Part shown: positions 61,101 through 63,840 of the stretch, in pieces
Layout of the letters: the number at the start of each line of letters is the position of its first letter
Position numbering within the stretch: position 1 is the stretch's first letter
From: Glandiceps talaboti
Taxonomy: Eukaryota > Hemichordata > Enteropneusta > Spengelidae
DNA length: 64,000 bases
Reading direction: 5' to 3'
Assembly (NCBI RefSeq): GCF_964340395.1
Contig: NC_135558.1
Span: 16,713,271-16,777,270, forward strand
Position numbers and translations under genes: made by a program
The notes under the pieces: generated by a model
The model's input: only the letters and a program-made list of their open reading frames with translations
Told to the model about the DNA's origin: nothing
Databases searched by the model: none

Positions 61101-63840
61101 ATGTTTGTTGTTTTTTCAGTGAATATTTTATCTGCATTTTTTCTCTCTCATTGTTCTGAATTCTCATTAGACAACCATTTATTTTAGAATATGTAGTACA
61201 AAAAAAATAAGTATAAATAGTAAACAAATGATTTAAAGAGCGAAACAAATTGATTTTCAAATGAGATTCCATTTTCCATGTATACAAGTTGTACAAGCAG
61301 TTCTACATGCAAGGAACAGAAAGGTTCATGAAGTAAGAATTCAAATTTGCTTGAAAACCTTTTTCTCATCAGAAGCAAGATCCAGTGTTTACCAAGGACG
61401 GTTATCAGAGACAGATACACAAGCTAATTTGACATCAGATGAAAAGGGATCACCGCACTCTCGCGAATCGCCACCACATGGAGGTCGGTCAGGATACGAA
61501 TCTGACGTCAGTTCTGCTGTCAGCCAAAACACAATCCTCACAAAATCACCACTGTCCAAGCCCAGATCCAAATCAATCCAAACAAGTCCAGTTTCAAAGA
61601 CTCCACCAACACATGCCAAACTACAAGATGCTCAATTGCTGGCTGAGCTGGATCATTTGAAGAAAAAACTACAAGAAAGTGAAGCGTTGAACTCTTCTCT
61701 GAAAGGTGAACTTGATGTGTATAAGAAAATAGCATTTGATAAGGATGAATCATTAGATGTGCCCGATGGACAAACTATACTGAATGAACATTTAGAGGAA
61801 ATTCGCATGCTGCGACAGCGTCTTGAAGAATCAATCATTACAAACGACAAGCTACGGGAACAACTTGAAGAAAAATTGGCAGCAGCTACTGTAGCTGAAG
61901 GTGGTAAGTTGACATACTTGAAAATTTACAAGCATATATTTGATCACAAATGTAAATATTAGAGAGCAAGTGTCCTAACAGAGCTGAGTTCTGCTTATTT
62001 CGATGCATGTAATGAGTGTATAATTAGATGTTATTCCCCAAAGTTTTTCGCCATTCATCTGAGGGAAATACGAATGACCTAAGGGGCCTTGTCACTACAA
62101 GTCAAATATGAGTAATGGCAAGCCCATTATGTCATTAGTGTTTCTGACTGACTGAAAAATAATTTGGAGAACATACCTACGCAAGCAATGTAATGTAATG
62201 CAAGGTTCTGTAATGTAATACAATGTAATGTAATGCTAGGTATTCATTATATATGTTGTGTAATGTATGCAGTGCAAGGTGATGTGTAATATATACAGTG
62301 TAATGTAATGCAATGTTGTGTAATGTAATGCAAGGTTGTATAATGTACATGTAATATTATGTAATGTAATGCAAGATATCCATTATATATGTAGTGTAAT
62401 GTATGTAATACAAAGTAATGTGTAATGTAATGAAATGTAATGCGAGGTTGTGTCTCATGTAATGTAAAGACATGTAATGTAATGCAAGGTAATGTTGAGG
62501 AATGTGTGCAATGTAAGGTAATGTGTAATGTAATACATGTACATTGTAATGTAATGCAAAGTAATGTTGTGCAATGCATTATATGTACCATCATACATAA
62601 CACATTATAACCATATTACGTACTGTCTGTGCGGATGATTTTAATTTGTCATTTTTATTTGTTTACATCAGATGCTGTCAATATTTATCTACAACAAACA
62701 AATGTAGAGTTAAACCAAGAGAACTCGGACCTCAGACAAATGTTAGTAGAGAAAGATCAACTTTTATCGGACAAAGAGAAGACACTAGATGATACAGAGA
62801 AATCACTTGACAAGATCAAACAAGAATTATCACGGTCTAGACAGGACACAAAGAGGTGGGTAGTTGTGTTTCTCCCCCCCCCCCCCTTTTTTTTTTTCTA
62901 TATCTTTGATAATGCTAGAATCATCCTTTGGAGTAAACAGAAGTCACTTTTAAAAGTCAAATTGTATGTACAGCAAAATCATCTGCAAGTATGTGAAGCT
63001 GTGGGGAGTTTTAGTAAAGTTGTTGTCTTGATTTAAAGGTGTACATGACTTTCTTAAAGGACTATGTTTCAATCCCGGGTCATTGCATTTGCAGTGCTTT
63101 TGCTAAGGTTGGGGAACCCTGGTACCAGAAAGCAGGAAAGGGGTAAAAAGAATAAAGAAAAAGGCAGGGTTTCTCATGGAATCTTTGGTAATTTTATGTG
63201 GGAAGCCCAGTAAAATGACTTGGAACGCCTTTGGAACCCCAGTGGATATTACCTACTTACCATGCTCAGCAAAAACACTGCATTAGTGTCGTCATATCAG
63301 TGGATTCATAAGGACTATATGGGATTATATTTTTGTTCAGGACTAACATTTTATATAGCTCTACCTACCAGACAACTGTTTTTCTTCCTCAAATATTGAT
63401 TGTTGCCCAATATATGCAGCAGCTCTAACTGGAGCATTTTATGGCCGTTTTGTTACAGCTTCCCTTTGCTGTGCTACATCCTCAAGTACTTTTGCATGTA
63501 TTTTAAATCATATTATTTAGGTGAACCACAGGGTGCAGTGAGAATGGAATCGATCGATCGATCGATTACATGCTCGCTGCATCCTGTGGGTAAACTTGTG
63601 TGTACAGCTATACACATACAATGGCATACACACGATATAAAGTTACATTGATAGCAACTGCAAATTTAAGATATGAAAGTAGGTCTATTCTCAAATGTTT
63701 TCTTAACTGTTGATATTTTTCTTGCCTTTCTAGACTTAAAGAGGAAACCAGGAAATGGAGAGAGCAGTACGATGAAGGCAGTCAGTTAAATAAATCATTG
63801 AAAGTAGAACTGTCTTACCTAGAGAAATTAGCAAAGAAAG
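10399..63840 (+). CDS. CDK5RAP2/PDE4DIP: Centrosomin-family scaffold protein, CDK5RAP2/myomegalin homologue (N-terminal 28 exons; 3' end outside window)
   Basis: Twenty-eight exons join with consistent phases and GT/AG sites into 6,670 nt (about 2,223 codons) that continue past the right edge. Proteins of this family sit at the centrosome or Golgi and bind and activate gamma-tubulin ring complexes. Evidence: exons 3-5 encode the CM1 motif ([20 protein letters not shown], nearly the vertebrate sequence); exons 6-23 are almost pure coiled coil with KDxxI-type modules like those of CDK5RAP2; exon 26 carries [20 protein letters not shown], matching a conserved block late in CDK5RAP2. Exon 25 has an EB1-type SKIP motif in a Ser/Arg-rich context. 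No CM2 motif is seen because the gene continues. Vertebrates have two paralogues; this may be the single pre-duplication orthologue. Intron 1 is 10.7 kb. An internal first exon (50812) could give a short form lacking CM1. Confidence 0.92.
12341..12473 (+). mobile_element. tRNA-derived SINE
   Basis: A box-like TAGTTACGGTGG (about 12361-12372) and B box GGTTCAAGCC (about 12397-12406) with tRNA-like spacing, followed by a short body and a tail of GAATT repeats (AAAGAATTGAATTGAATTG). This is the layout of a Pol III-transcribed SINE. The head has no full cloverleaf, so it is not a tRNA gene. Confidence 0.7.
13091..13194. mobile_element. Short MULE-like MITE, copy 1 (104 bp, 9-bp TSD)
   Basis: Starts TAGACTGTAAG and ends CTTACAGACTA, with perfect 9-bp flanking duplications GTTACCACA (13082-13090 and 13195-13203). 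Inside are complementary arms GCCCTCAC and TGAGGGC with GTTAGGGGTTGGCC between. A 9-bp duplication with inverted ends is typical of Mutator-like elements; family assignment is inference. CpG-rich compared with the surrounding intron. Confidence 0.88.
14600..14900. repeat. Tandem repeat of a dispersed family, locus 1
   Basis: About three diverged units of 80-90 bp built from CCATAATTTTGG, GGGAAACC, GGTAACAGAGGGG, AATCTGGTAAAATTTGCAT and AGATTTCCATAC. The same unit recurs at 55440-55810 and in part at 63090-63250 in this window, so it is a dispersed element with internal tandem repeats, not a local satellite. Confidence 0.7.
15053..15147. mobile_element. Short MULE-like MITE, copy 2 (95 bp, 9-bp TSD)
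   Basis: Same ends and core as the copy at 13091 (TAGACTGTAAG to CTTACAGACTA), flanked by perfect 9-bp duplications ATACTGGGG (15044-15052 and 15148-15156). The two copies are almost identical through the arms, implying recent activity. Confidence 0.9.
20544..20775. mobile_element. Near-perfect foldback MITE (about 230 bp)
   Basis: The whole block is palindromic. Outer arms CGACAGTCGTTCGTGCC and GGCATGAACGACTGTCG; middle arms CCTCGCTCCG and CGGATCGGAGTGAGG; inner arms GTACTGTTAGGAACAGC and GCTGTTCCTATCAGTAC. No coding capacity. Transcribed as part of intron 1, it should form one long hairpin. Confidence 0.8.
21118..21203 (+). CDS. CDK5RAP2/PDE4DIP: Centrosomin-family gene, exon 2
   Basis: 86 nt between TTCATTCAG and CCA|GTAAGT. 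It encodes [20 protein letters not shown] and then QDWPEGPP, a Pro-containing, non-coiled N-terminal segment before CM1. It enters with two bases from exon 1 and leaves one base. Confidence 0.82.
21204..23455 (+). other. Intron 2
   Basis: Holds a pogo-like element (22321-22760) and a run of about 21 G (22822-22843). Otherwise AT-rich unique sequence with no coding block. Confidence 0.7.
22321..22760. mobile_element. pogo/Tigger-like MITE, 440 bp, TA target duplication
   Basis: Ends CAGTAAAACGTCGATTATCC and its reverse complement GGATAATCGACGTTTTACTG, flanked by TA on both sides (22319-22320, 22761-22762). The CAGT start, TTATCCGAA-type terminus and TA duplication fit pogo/Tigger members of the Tc1/mariner group. 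Sub-terminal TATCCGAACTGAC motifs repeat inside. No transposase remains. Confidence 0.85.
23456..23523 (+). CDS. CDK5RAP2/PDE4DIP: Centrosomin-family gene, exon 3 (leads into CM1)
   Basis: 68 nt between TTATACAG and AAT|GTAAGT. Ends with [14 protein letters not shown], the approach to CM1. Vertebrate CDK5RAP2 has a similar Arg- and Asp-containing run (MKDFENQ) at this point. Ends in phase 0. Confidence 0.88.
24166..24279 (+). CDS. CDK5RAP2/PDE4DIP: Centrosomin-family gene, exon 4 (CM1 core)
   Basis: 114 nt, phase 0 to 0, encoding [20 protein letters not shown] followed by [18 protein letters not shown]. The KENFxLKLRIxxxEERM core is the diagnostic CM1 (Cnn_1N) motif that binds and activates gamma-tubulin ring complexes. 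This exon fixes the identity of the whole gene. Confidence 0.95.
24591..24800. mobile_element. Foldback element, about 210 bp
   Basis: Inverted arms of about 48 bp: TGTAAACAATCAACGCC, then GGTATCTGATAACA and GAGGTCGTAAAATA on the left, matched by the reverse complement on the right (TATTTTACGACCTC, TGTTATCAGATACC, GGCATTGATTGTTTG). A few mismatches show moderate age. Target duplication not clear. Confidence 0.65.
25707..25936. mobile_element. ACTGTAAACC-type MITE, copy 1
   Basis: Begins TATACTGAAACCTGGATATT and ends with the near complement AATATCTAGGTTTAGAGTAT; the outer TA may be the target duplication. The body shares TTTTCATTCC, TTCTTGTACATGAACACAATG and GGTAATTAGTGAAAATTGGT with the copies at 36839 and 38009. 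Confidence 0.75.
27395..27471 (+). CDS. CDK5RAP2/PDE4DIP: Centrosomin-family gene, exon 5 (end of CM1, start of coiled coil)
   Basis: 77 nt encoding [20 protein letters not shown] and then LLMKAK. The NI(E/D)LKVxVE run directly follows CM1 in vertebrate homologues, where it reads NIELKVEVESLK. Leaves two bases (AA) that exon 6 completes to Lys. Confidence 0.9.
27490..27620. repeat. 38-bp tandem repeat (3 copies) in intron 5, next to a (GT)n run
   Basis: Unit TTCCATGGTAATTGGTTAAT, then TTGAGTACCTTAGAAATG, three near-identical copies and a decayed fourth. It starts only about 18 bp after the donor of exon 5. A GT-rich microsatellite follows at 27659-27785. Confidence 0.9.
27659..27785. repeat. 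(GT)n microsatellite with CGTGTG and GCATGT variants
   Basis: About 125 bp of GT/GC alternation. Purine-pyrimidine alternation of this length can adopt Z-form DNA. The Cys/Val-rich open frame across it is an artefact. Confidence 0.95.
27955..28051 (+). CDS. CDK5RAP2/PDE4DIP: Centrosomin-family gene, exon 6
   Basis: 97 nt between CCTGCAG and CAG|GTACGT, encoding [20 protein letters not shown] and [12 protein letters not shown]. Coiled-coil sequence. Ends in phase 0, after which all exons through exon 18 are phase 0-0. Confidence 0.88.
28052..30469 (+). other. Intron 6 (2.4 kb)
   Basis: Unique sequence to about 29780, then a tandem repeat with units of about 100 bp (29786-30280). A GGTGGGGTGGGG-type C/G-rich block lies at 28350-28390. 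No coding block. Confidence 0.65.
29786..30280. repeat. Tandem repeat, about 100-bp unit, about 5 copies
   Basis: Each unit contains GTTAACACCAGGCTAGCTCA, GTGCTAACAC, GGCTGGCACTAACACCTCAC, CAGTATGTGTTAGCA and CTGGAAGGGTTAAT. Units run 91-112 bp and are well diverged, so the array is old. GCTAACAC recurs in both halves of a unit, suggesting the unit arose from a shorter repeat. Confidence 0.85.
30470..30631 (+). CDS. CDK5RAP2/PDE4DIP: Centrosomin-family gene, exon 7
   Basis: 162 nt (54 codons), phase 0-0. Starts [20 protein letters not shown] and includes [20 protein letters not shown]. The same plan (LEEHY..L..DH.D..R.RD..I) recurs in exons 9 and 10, so these exons are duplicates of one ancestral coiled-coil exon. 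Confidence 0.9.
30894..31166 (+). CDS. CDK5RAP2/PDE4DIP: Centrosomin-family gene, exon 8 (in-frame heptad minisatellite)
   Basis: 273 nt (91 codons), phase 0-0, starting [20 protein letters not shown]. The last 126 nt (31041-31166) are six 21-nt repeats, each encoding one heptad ([42 protein letters not shown]). The DNA repeat unit equals two turns of coiled coil, so unit gain or loss would only change rod length. The repeat reaches the donor exactly. Confidence 0.9.
31215..32085 (+). mobile_element. 5'-truncated non-LTR retrotransposon (LINE, L1/Tx1-like)
   Basis: Contains only the C-terminal end of a LINE ORF2, followed by a short 3' UTR and a poly(A) tail (32074-32085), as expected from 5' truncation during target-primed insertion. 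It has the same orientation as the host gene. A TAATT on each side (about 31176 and 32085) could be a target duplication, but this is weak. Confidence 0.8.
31219..32019 (+). pseudogene. LINE ORF2 C-terminal fragment with zf-RVT-type Cys/His motif
   Basis: An open stretch of 266 codons with no upstream RT core. Recognisable by [15 protein letters not shown] followed by [20 protein letters not shown], the C-x2-C-x8-H-x4-C arrangement found after the reverse transcriptase in many L1- and Tx1-type LINEs (zf-RVT region), then [10 protein letters not shown]. The intact frame suggests a fairly recent insertion. Not part of the centrosomin-family protein. Confidence 0.8.
32845..33015 (+). CDS. CDK5RAP2/PDE4DIP: Centrosomin-family gene, exon 9
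   Basis: 171 nt (57 codons), phase 0-0. Starts [20 protein letters not shown] and contains [20 protein letters not shown], aligning with the [16 protein letters not shown] part of exon 7 and the [16 protein letters not shown] part of exon 10. Coiled coil with a short Pro/Ser break. Confidence 0.9.
33519..33689 (+). CDS. CDK5RAP2/PDE4DIP: Centrosomin-family gene, exon 10
   Basis: 171 nt (57 codons), the same length as exon 9, phase 0-0. Starts [20 protein letters not shown] and contains [20 protein letters not shown]. Donor AAG|GTAGGC. Confidence 0.9.
34231..35264. repeat. 43-bp minisatellite, about 24 copies
   Basis: Unit ACAGTACAGTACTGCATGCA, then TAGTGAGTGATTTCAGCTAT, GTC. Copies are nearly identical. 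Variants are CAGTAAAGTA in the early units, GTGAGT/GTCAGT, an extra CAGTA near 34750 and a deletion near 34700. It includes the palindromes AGTACT and GCATGC and a GTGAGT donor-like hexamer next to TTTCAG, so every unit carries both a cryptic 5' and a cryptic 3' splice-like word. Confidence 0.96.
35653..35820 (+). CDS. CDK5RAP2/PDE4DIP: Candidate cassette exon of the centrosomin-family gene (Cys/His-containing)
   Basis: 168 nt (56 codons), phase 0-0, between GTACAG and GAA|GTAATG in an open frame that extends further upstream. Encodes [20 protein letters not shown] and later a CNCHPHGQ segment ending REKENE. Unlike its neighbours it is not coiled coil. Support: open frame, correct phase for insertion between exons 10 and 11, DL start as in exons 7, 8, 10 and 17, and length close to the 57-codon exons. 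Against: weak acceptor, an alternative acceptor at 35614, no recognised homology. Could be an alternatively used exon or chance. Confidence 0.4.
36046..36075 (+). CDS. CDK5RAP2/PDE4DIP: Centrosomin-family gene, exon 11 (30-nt micro-exon)
   Basis: Encodes [10 protein letters not shown] between TCTTTCAG and GAG|GTAAGT; both sites are strong. Phase 0-0, so it can be skipped without shifting the frame. It was accepted for its excellent splice sites and perfect phase, since its length alone gives little coding signal. Confidence 0.7.
36839..37047. mobile_element. ACTGTAAACC-type MITE, copy 2
   Basis: Begins TACTGTAAACCTAGATATCG and ends CCAGGCTTACGGTAT, the approximate complement. Shares CTAATCACCAG, TTTTCATGTACAAGAACGC and TTGCTTTCTAGTGAAATTAG with copy 1 in the opposite orientation sense of the body. 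Confidence 0.7.
38009..38330. mobile_element. ACTGTAAACC-type MITE, copy 3, with a nested insertion
   Basis: Begins ATACTGCAAACCTGGAATTT and ends CTAGTAGTGTTTACTGTAT. At 322 bp it is about 100 bp longer than the other copies because of an insert near 38171-38275 that starts CAATTCAATCTTTATT and includes CCAAAGAGTGTGGTCTGG, looking like a retroelement tail in reverse orientation. Confidence 0.65.
39125..39377 (+). mobile_element. SINE-like element ending 13 bp before exon 12
   Basis: Has a B-box-like GGTTCGATTA (39163-39172), a middle block CTGGGTACTCTGGTTTCCTC of the type seen in widespread metazoan SINE cores, and a 3' tail AAATAAAAGATTATCATTAT with further ATT repeats. The tail leads straight into the pyrimidine tract TTGTATTCTTTTTCAG of exon 12. 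Confidence 0.55.
39391..39468 (+). CDS. CDK5RAP2/PDE4DIP: Centrosomin-family gene, exon 12
   Basis: 78 nt (26 codons), phase 0-0: [20 protein letters not shown] then RDHAVE. The ending (K/R)(E/D)(R/K)D-x-x-(V/I)E is the recurring end of the ~32-residue module in this exon array. Confidence 0.88.
40048..40185 (+). CDS. CDK5RAP2/PDE4DIP: Centrosomin-family gene, exon 13
   Basis: 138 nt (46 codons), phase 0-0: starts [20 protein letters not shown], continues [20 protein letters not shown], ends LSDKIS before TCG|GTAAGT. Intron 12 before it (39469-40047) holds only a (TA)n run at about 39489-39507. Its 3' end has a decayed duplicate in the next intron (40341-40412). Confidence 0.9.
40186..40612 (+). 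repeat. Intron 13: GGTT/GGCT microsatellite and a decayed copy of the end of exon 13
   Basis: GGTTGGTTGG-type repeats fill 40215-40342. At 40341-40412 the sequence GATCTAAGAATGATAGTCAA, TCTGAGTGATAAAATATC and TAAGTTATCCAATGCA repeats the last 40 nt of exon 13 plus its donor region, about 196 bp downstream. The copied donor has lost its GT (TCGGTAAG to TCTAAG). A second short (GATT)n run follows. Confidence 0.85.
40613..40696 (+). CDS. CDK5RAP2/PDE4DIP: Centrosomin-family gene, exon 14
   Basis: 84 nt (28 codons), phase 0-0: [20 protein letters not shown] then KATQQVVE. Coiled-coil module of the array. The intron after it (40697-41092) holds nothing recognisable. Confidence 0.88.
41093..41305 (+). 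CDS. CDK5RAP2/PDE4DIP: Centrosomin-family gene, exon 15
   Basis: 213 nt (71 codons), phase 0-0: [40 protein letters not shown] and a C-terminal [14 protein letters not shown]. Contains two modules, likely a fusion of two ancestral exons. The intron after it (41306-41810) shows no recognisable element. Confidence 0.9.
41811..41906 (+). CDS. CDK5RAP2/PDE4DIP: Centrosomin-family gene, exon 16 (first of three 96-nt exons)
   Basis: 96 nt (32 codons), phase 0-0: [20 protein letters not shown] then [12 protein letters not shown]. The same length and end motif (L-x-x-KD-x-x-I) as exons 17 and 18. Confidence 0.9.
41907..42823 (+). other. Intron 16
   Basis: Includes an open stretch 42355-42570 with no homology I recognise, ending next to a (CAAA)n run (42612-42640). 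Possibly the remains of a mobile element; nothing firm. Confidence 0.45.
42824..42919 (+). CDS. CDK5RAP2/PDE4DIP: Centrosomin-family gene, exon 17 (second 96-nt exon)
   Basis: 96 nt, phase 0-0: [20 protein letters not shown] then [12 protein letters not shown]. Strong pyrimidine tract TTTTTTTTCCCAG. Confidence 0.92.
42920..44326 (+). other. Intron 17
   Basis: AT-rich, with a repeated TAGGAGCAAA/GAGCAAAATTCTCCT region (43055-43160), a G tract (43912-43923) and the decayed MULE-like element (44218-44305) at its 3' end. No coding block. Confidence 0.6.
44218..44305. mobile_element. Decayed MULE-like MITE, copy 4
   Basis: Aligns along its length with the copies at 13091 and 15053: TAAACTGTAAAAATA, GGTCGTG, CCTTCACC, GATGTGTGAGGGC, GCATACCTTTACAGACGA. 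Many substitutions and no visible 9-bp duplication. It ends only 21 bp before exon 18. Confidence 0.75.
44327..44422 (+). CDS. CDK5RAP2/PDE4DIP: Centrosomin-family gene, exon 18 (third 96-nt exon)
   Basis: 96 nt, phase 0-0: [20 protein letters not shown] then [12 protein letters not shown]. The acceptor TTTCACATTTTCAG lies directly after the decayed MITE. Confidence 0.9.
45090..45756. repeat. 57-bp minisatellite, about 12 copies
   Basis: Unit TAGCTGTAAATGCATATGTT, then ATATATGTATAGTGTTCTGG, CAAGCACTCCCTGTTTT. Two unit types occur (GTGTTCTGGCAAGC and GTCTTCTGTTGAAC), and the last units are shorter, so there is higher-order structure. Open frames in it are artefacts of the period being a multiple of three. 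Confidence 0.95.
45948..47130. mobile_element. 1,183-bp MULE-like element carrying a RecQ-like helicase fragment (Pack-MULE-like)
   Basis: Begins TAGACTGTAAGATACGTCGT and ends GGCGTACCTTACAAACTA, the same ends as the short copies at 13091 and 15053, and is flanked by perfect 9-bp duplications AGTGGTAAC (45939-45947 and 47131-47139). Its left end matches the short copies up to CCCTCACCG and its right end from GTGTTAGGGGTTGGCC on; between these lies about 1.08 kb found in neither short copy. That insert carries, on the minus strand, the start of a RecQ-like helicase. Either the element captured host DNA, or the short copies are deletion products of longer elements that encode a helicase. The complete ends and exact duplication show it moved as one unit. 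Confidence 0.88.
46455..46802 (-). pseudogene. RecQ-like DNA helicase N-terminal fragment inside the MULE-like element
   Basis: A 115-codon frame from an ATG at 46802. It contains [20 protein letters not shown] followed by [14 protein letters not shown]: a motif 0-like Q-x-E-C-L and a Walker A (motif I) PTGYGKS, then [11 protein letters not shown], resembling motif Ia of RecQ/DEAH-type helicases. After that the sequence stops resembling a helicase ([11 protein letters not shown] onward) and ends at a stop. DEAH box, motifs III-VI, RQC and HRDC regions are absent, so no active helicase is encoded. A CCAAT (minus strand, about 47020) lies upstream of the start. Cut-off soon after motif Ia fits an exon edge or capture boundary. 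Confidence 0.72.
47435..47579 (+). CDS. CDK5RAP2/PDE4DIP: Centrosomin-family gene, exon 19
   Basis: 145 nt, entering in phase 0 and leaving one base: [48 protein letters not shown]. First departure from the phase-0 exon run; includes a Ser/Pro linker (SSPNTSPQ). Homology to a specific family region not clear, but splice sites and phase are sound. Confidence 0.87.
48145..48583. repeat. Three decayed tandem copies of the 5' half of exon 20 plus upstream intron
   Basis: Units begin near 48145 (TGGCCATTCACAAAATTCAA), 48299 (GCATTTACAAGATCAAGAAT) and 48439 (TGGCCATTTACCAGATCACT), spaced about 140-155 bp, and lead to the real exon 20 at 48584 (CGGCCATTTACAAGATCAAG). Each unit also repeats the preceding intron (AATTATTTCTTA before the AG; GTGTAGACAAATTTA within). 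Only the last copy has an intact CAG acceptor and reading frame. Confidence 0.88.
48584..48683 (+). CDS. CDK5RAP2/PDE4DIP: Centrosomin-family gene, exon 20
   Basis: 100 nt, entering with one base and leaving two: [32 protein letters not shown]. It is the functional, last member of a four-unit tandem duplication. Coiled coil with a Pro near the start. Confidence 0.87.
49008..49182. repeat. Compound microsatellite (ACCT/ACAT)n-(ACGT)n-(ACAT)n-(ACAG)n-(ACAT)n in intron 20
   Basis: Tetranucleotide array with clean block changes, including a self-complementary (ACGT)n block. Overlapping Tyr/His-rich frames on both strands are artefacts. The flanking intron 20 (48684-49556) has nothing else recognisable. 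Confidence 0.95.
49557..49608 (+). CDS. CDK5RAP2/PDE4DIP: Centrosomin-family gene, exon 21
   Basis: 52 nt between TTTCTAG and [26 protein letters not shown] after a shared Lys. Restores phase 0. Short, but its splice sites and phase bridge exons 20 and 22 exactly. Confidence 0.82.
50040..50157. repeat. (GTAT)n microsatellite
   Basis: Imperfect GTAT repeats with GGAT, GTCT and ATGTACATG interruptions. No gene. Confidence 0.95.
50812..50943 (+). CDS. CDK5RAP2/PDE4DIP: Candidate alternative first exon of the centrosomin-family gene (short isoform lacking CM1)
   Basis: The ATG (context CAAGATGAAC, A at -3) opens 44 codons, [20 protein letters not shown] and then [20 protein letters not shown] and MYYR, up to the donor AGG|GTATGT in phase 0, the phase needed by exon 22. 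An in-frame TAG lies 18 bases upstream, so it cannot be an internal coding exon in this frame. The Gly/Tyr-rich start turning into a heptad-like [13 protein letters not shown] suits a new N-terminus leading into a coiled coil. Vertebrate PDE4DIP is known to use alternative starts. Product would lack CM1 and exons 1-21. Supported by sequence only. Confidence 0.55.
51263..51740. repeat. Direct duplication, about 200 bp, spaced 268 bp
   Basis: 51263-51468 and 51531-51740 share AGTTCAATTAATGTTAA, CATGTATTTTGCATTCAGC, CTCAAAAATTGAC, AAATTTTTC and CAGCCAGTTGC/TGCCAGTTAC in order. Old, diverged tandem duplication of unique intron sequence. Confidence 0.8.
52987..53094 (+). CDS. CDK5RAP2/PDE4DIP: Centrosomin-family gene, exon 22
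   Basis: 108 nt (36 codons), phase 0-0: [36 protein letters not shown]. It can be joined from exon 21 (full-length) or from the alternative first exon at 50812. Confidence 0.9.
53570..53711. mobile_element. Foldback MITE, 142 bp
   Basis: Begins AACAATAATGTACGCCTTCC and ends GGAGGGCGTACATTATTGTT. The full length pairs: CCATAATGGACTCGAGCAAA with TTTGCATTCGTCCATTATGG, and GGGCTCGGCTGTCGCCTCGCCC closing the hairpin. It is much more GC- and CpG-rich than the surroundings. Confidence 0.85.
53879..55065. repeat. Pentanucleotide satellite (TATAA/TACAA)n with 31-bp higher-order repeat
   Basis: About 1.2 kb of ATACA/ATATA units. From about 54640 to 54870 a higher-order unit of 31 bp (ATAATATAATTACACTACAA, then TATAATACAAT) repeats seven or eight times. 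The left part has GTACAC in place of TTACAC at the same position. The array ends in decayed CAACACAATA-type units. Minus-strand Tyr/Ile/Leu/Cys frames are artefacts. Confidence 0.95.
55440..55810. repeat. Tandem repeat of the dispersed family, locus 2
   Basis: About four units of 80-95 bp with TACCATAATTT, GGGAAACCATGGTA, ACAGAAGGGG, AATCTAGTAAAAT and GCATAGATTTCCATAC; the same units as 14600-14900. Copies within the locus differ as much as copies between loci. Confidence 0.75.
56562..56633 (+). CDS. CDK5RAP2/PDE4DIP: Centrosomin-family gene, exon 23
   Basis: 72 nt (24 codons), phase 0-0: [25 protein letters not shown] short Ser/Pro/Gly linker. Intron 23 (56634-57079) contains a run of about 24 G at 56850-56874. 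Confidence 0.85.
57080..57362 (+). CDS. CDK5RAP2/PDE4DIP: Centrosomin-family gene, exon 24
   Basis: 283 nt, leaving one base: starts [20 protein letters not shown] and includes a LEES-type module [20 protein letters not shown] then KLEKQL (57245-57322), and a [12 protein letters not shown] linker. The family module (LR-x-x-LE-x-S....L...L) recurs four more times downstream. Confidence 0.92.
57363..58018 (+). other. Intron 24
   Basis: Unique sequence; a 16-bp direct duplicate (GAAGCCCACTTCATCT) at about 57468-57500. No other element seen. Confidence 0.6.
58019..61003 (+). CDS. CDK5RAP2/PDE4DIP: Centrosomin-family gene, exon 25 (2,985-nt exon: coiled coils, Ser-rich linkers, SxIP motif)
   Basis: An uninterrupted frame of 995 codons, phase 1 to 1. 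In order: LEES-type module (58036-58116); acidic linker rich in D/E and S; a long coiled coil rich in KEN, QLR and KLD runs; [10 protein letters not shown] with an SKIP motif (59470-59481); coiled coil to about 59750; Pro/Ser linker [15 protein letters not shown]; coiled coil; a Ser/Pro region ([32 protein letters not shown]); a module at 60199-60300 ([20 protein letters not shown]); [20 protein letters not shown]; coiled coil; a final module (60757-60858, [20 protein letters not shown]). The Ser/Arg-rich linkers are likely phosphorylated. The scarcity of introns in this stretch contrasts with the finely divided 5' half and may mark an old retroposed or intron-loss segment. Confidence 0.95.
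61004..61372 (+). other. Intron 25
   Basis: 369 bp of AT-rich sequence, GTAGGT donor and CTCATCAG acceptor. Nothing recognisable. Confidence 0.7.
61373..61903 (+). CDS. CDK5RAP2/PDE4DIP: Centrosomin-family gene, exon 26 (conserved EIR-LEES block)
   Basis: 531 nt, phase 1 to 1. Starts [20 protein letters not shown], a Ser-rich linker ([34 protein letters not shown]), then coiled coil and [20 protein letters not shown] followed by [13 protein letters not shown] (61786-61878). The last block matches the conserved EHIQEIRTLRKRLEESIKTN region of human CDK5RAP2, the second anchor for the gene's identity. Confidence 0.93.
61904..62671 (+). repeat. Intron 26 with (TAATG)n pentanucleotide array
   Basis: From about 62180 to 62590 the intron is imperfect TGTAATGTAATGCAAGG repeats, a third pentanucleotide array in the window. 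The first 270 bp are unique sequence. Confidence 0.85.
62672..62855 (+). CDS. CDK5RAP2/PDE4DIP: Centrosomin-family gene, exon 27
   Basis: 184 nt, entering with one base and leaving two: [40 protein letters not shown] and [20 protein letters not shown]. The position after the EIR-LEES block and the N..L...L(R/K)..L run parallel the IHFLRKQNQALNAMLIK region of CDK5RAP2. Confidence 0.88.
62856..63733 (+). other. Intron 27
   Basis: Starts GTGGGT, holds a C/T tract (62873-62897), part of the dispersed tandem repeat family (63090-63250: TTTTGCTAAGGTTGGGGAAC, CCTGGTACCAGAAAG) and a hairpin with an (ATCG)n loop (63520-63593). No coding block. Confidence 0.65.
63520..63593. repeat. Hairpin with (ATCG)n loop
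   Basis: Arms GTGAACCACAGGGTGCAGTG and TCGCTGCATCCTGTGGGTAA pair with a few mismatches around GAATGGAATCGATCGATCG. Could be a small foldback element; no target duplication seen. Confidence 0.6.
63734..63840 (+). CDS. CDK5RAP2/PDE4DIP: Centrosomin-family gene, exon 28 (last in window)
   Basis: 107 nt, entering with two bases and leaving one: [35 protein letters not shown], donor AAAG|GTATGG. Coiled coil. The following 160 bp (63841-64000) are intron 28; the gene continues beyond the window. Confidence 0.87.

Noticed and set aside
61261-61372. Upstream extension of exon 26 in open frame
   Set aside because: The phase from exon 25 requires the acceptor CATCAG at 61372; the upstream stretch has no acceptor in the correct phase and no coiled-coil or linker character.
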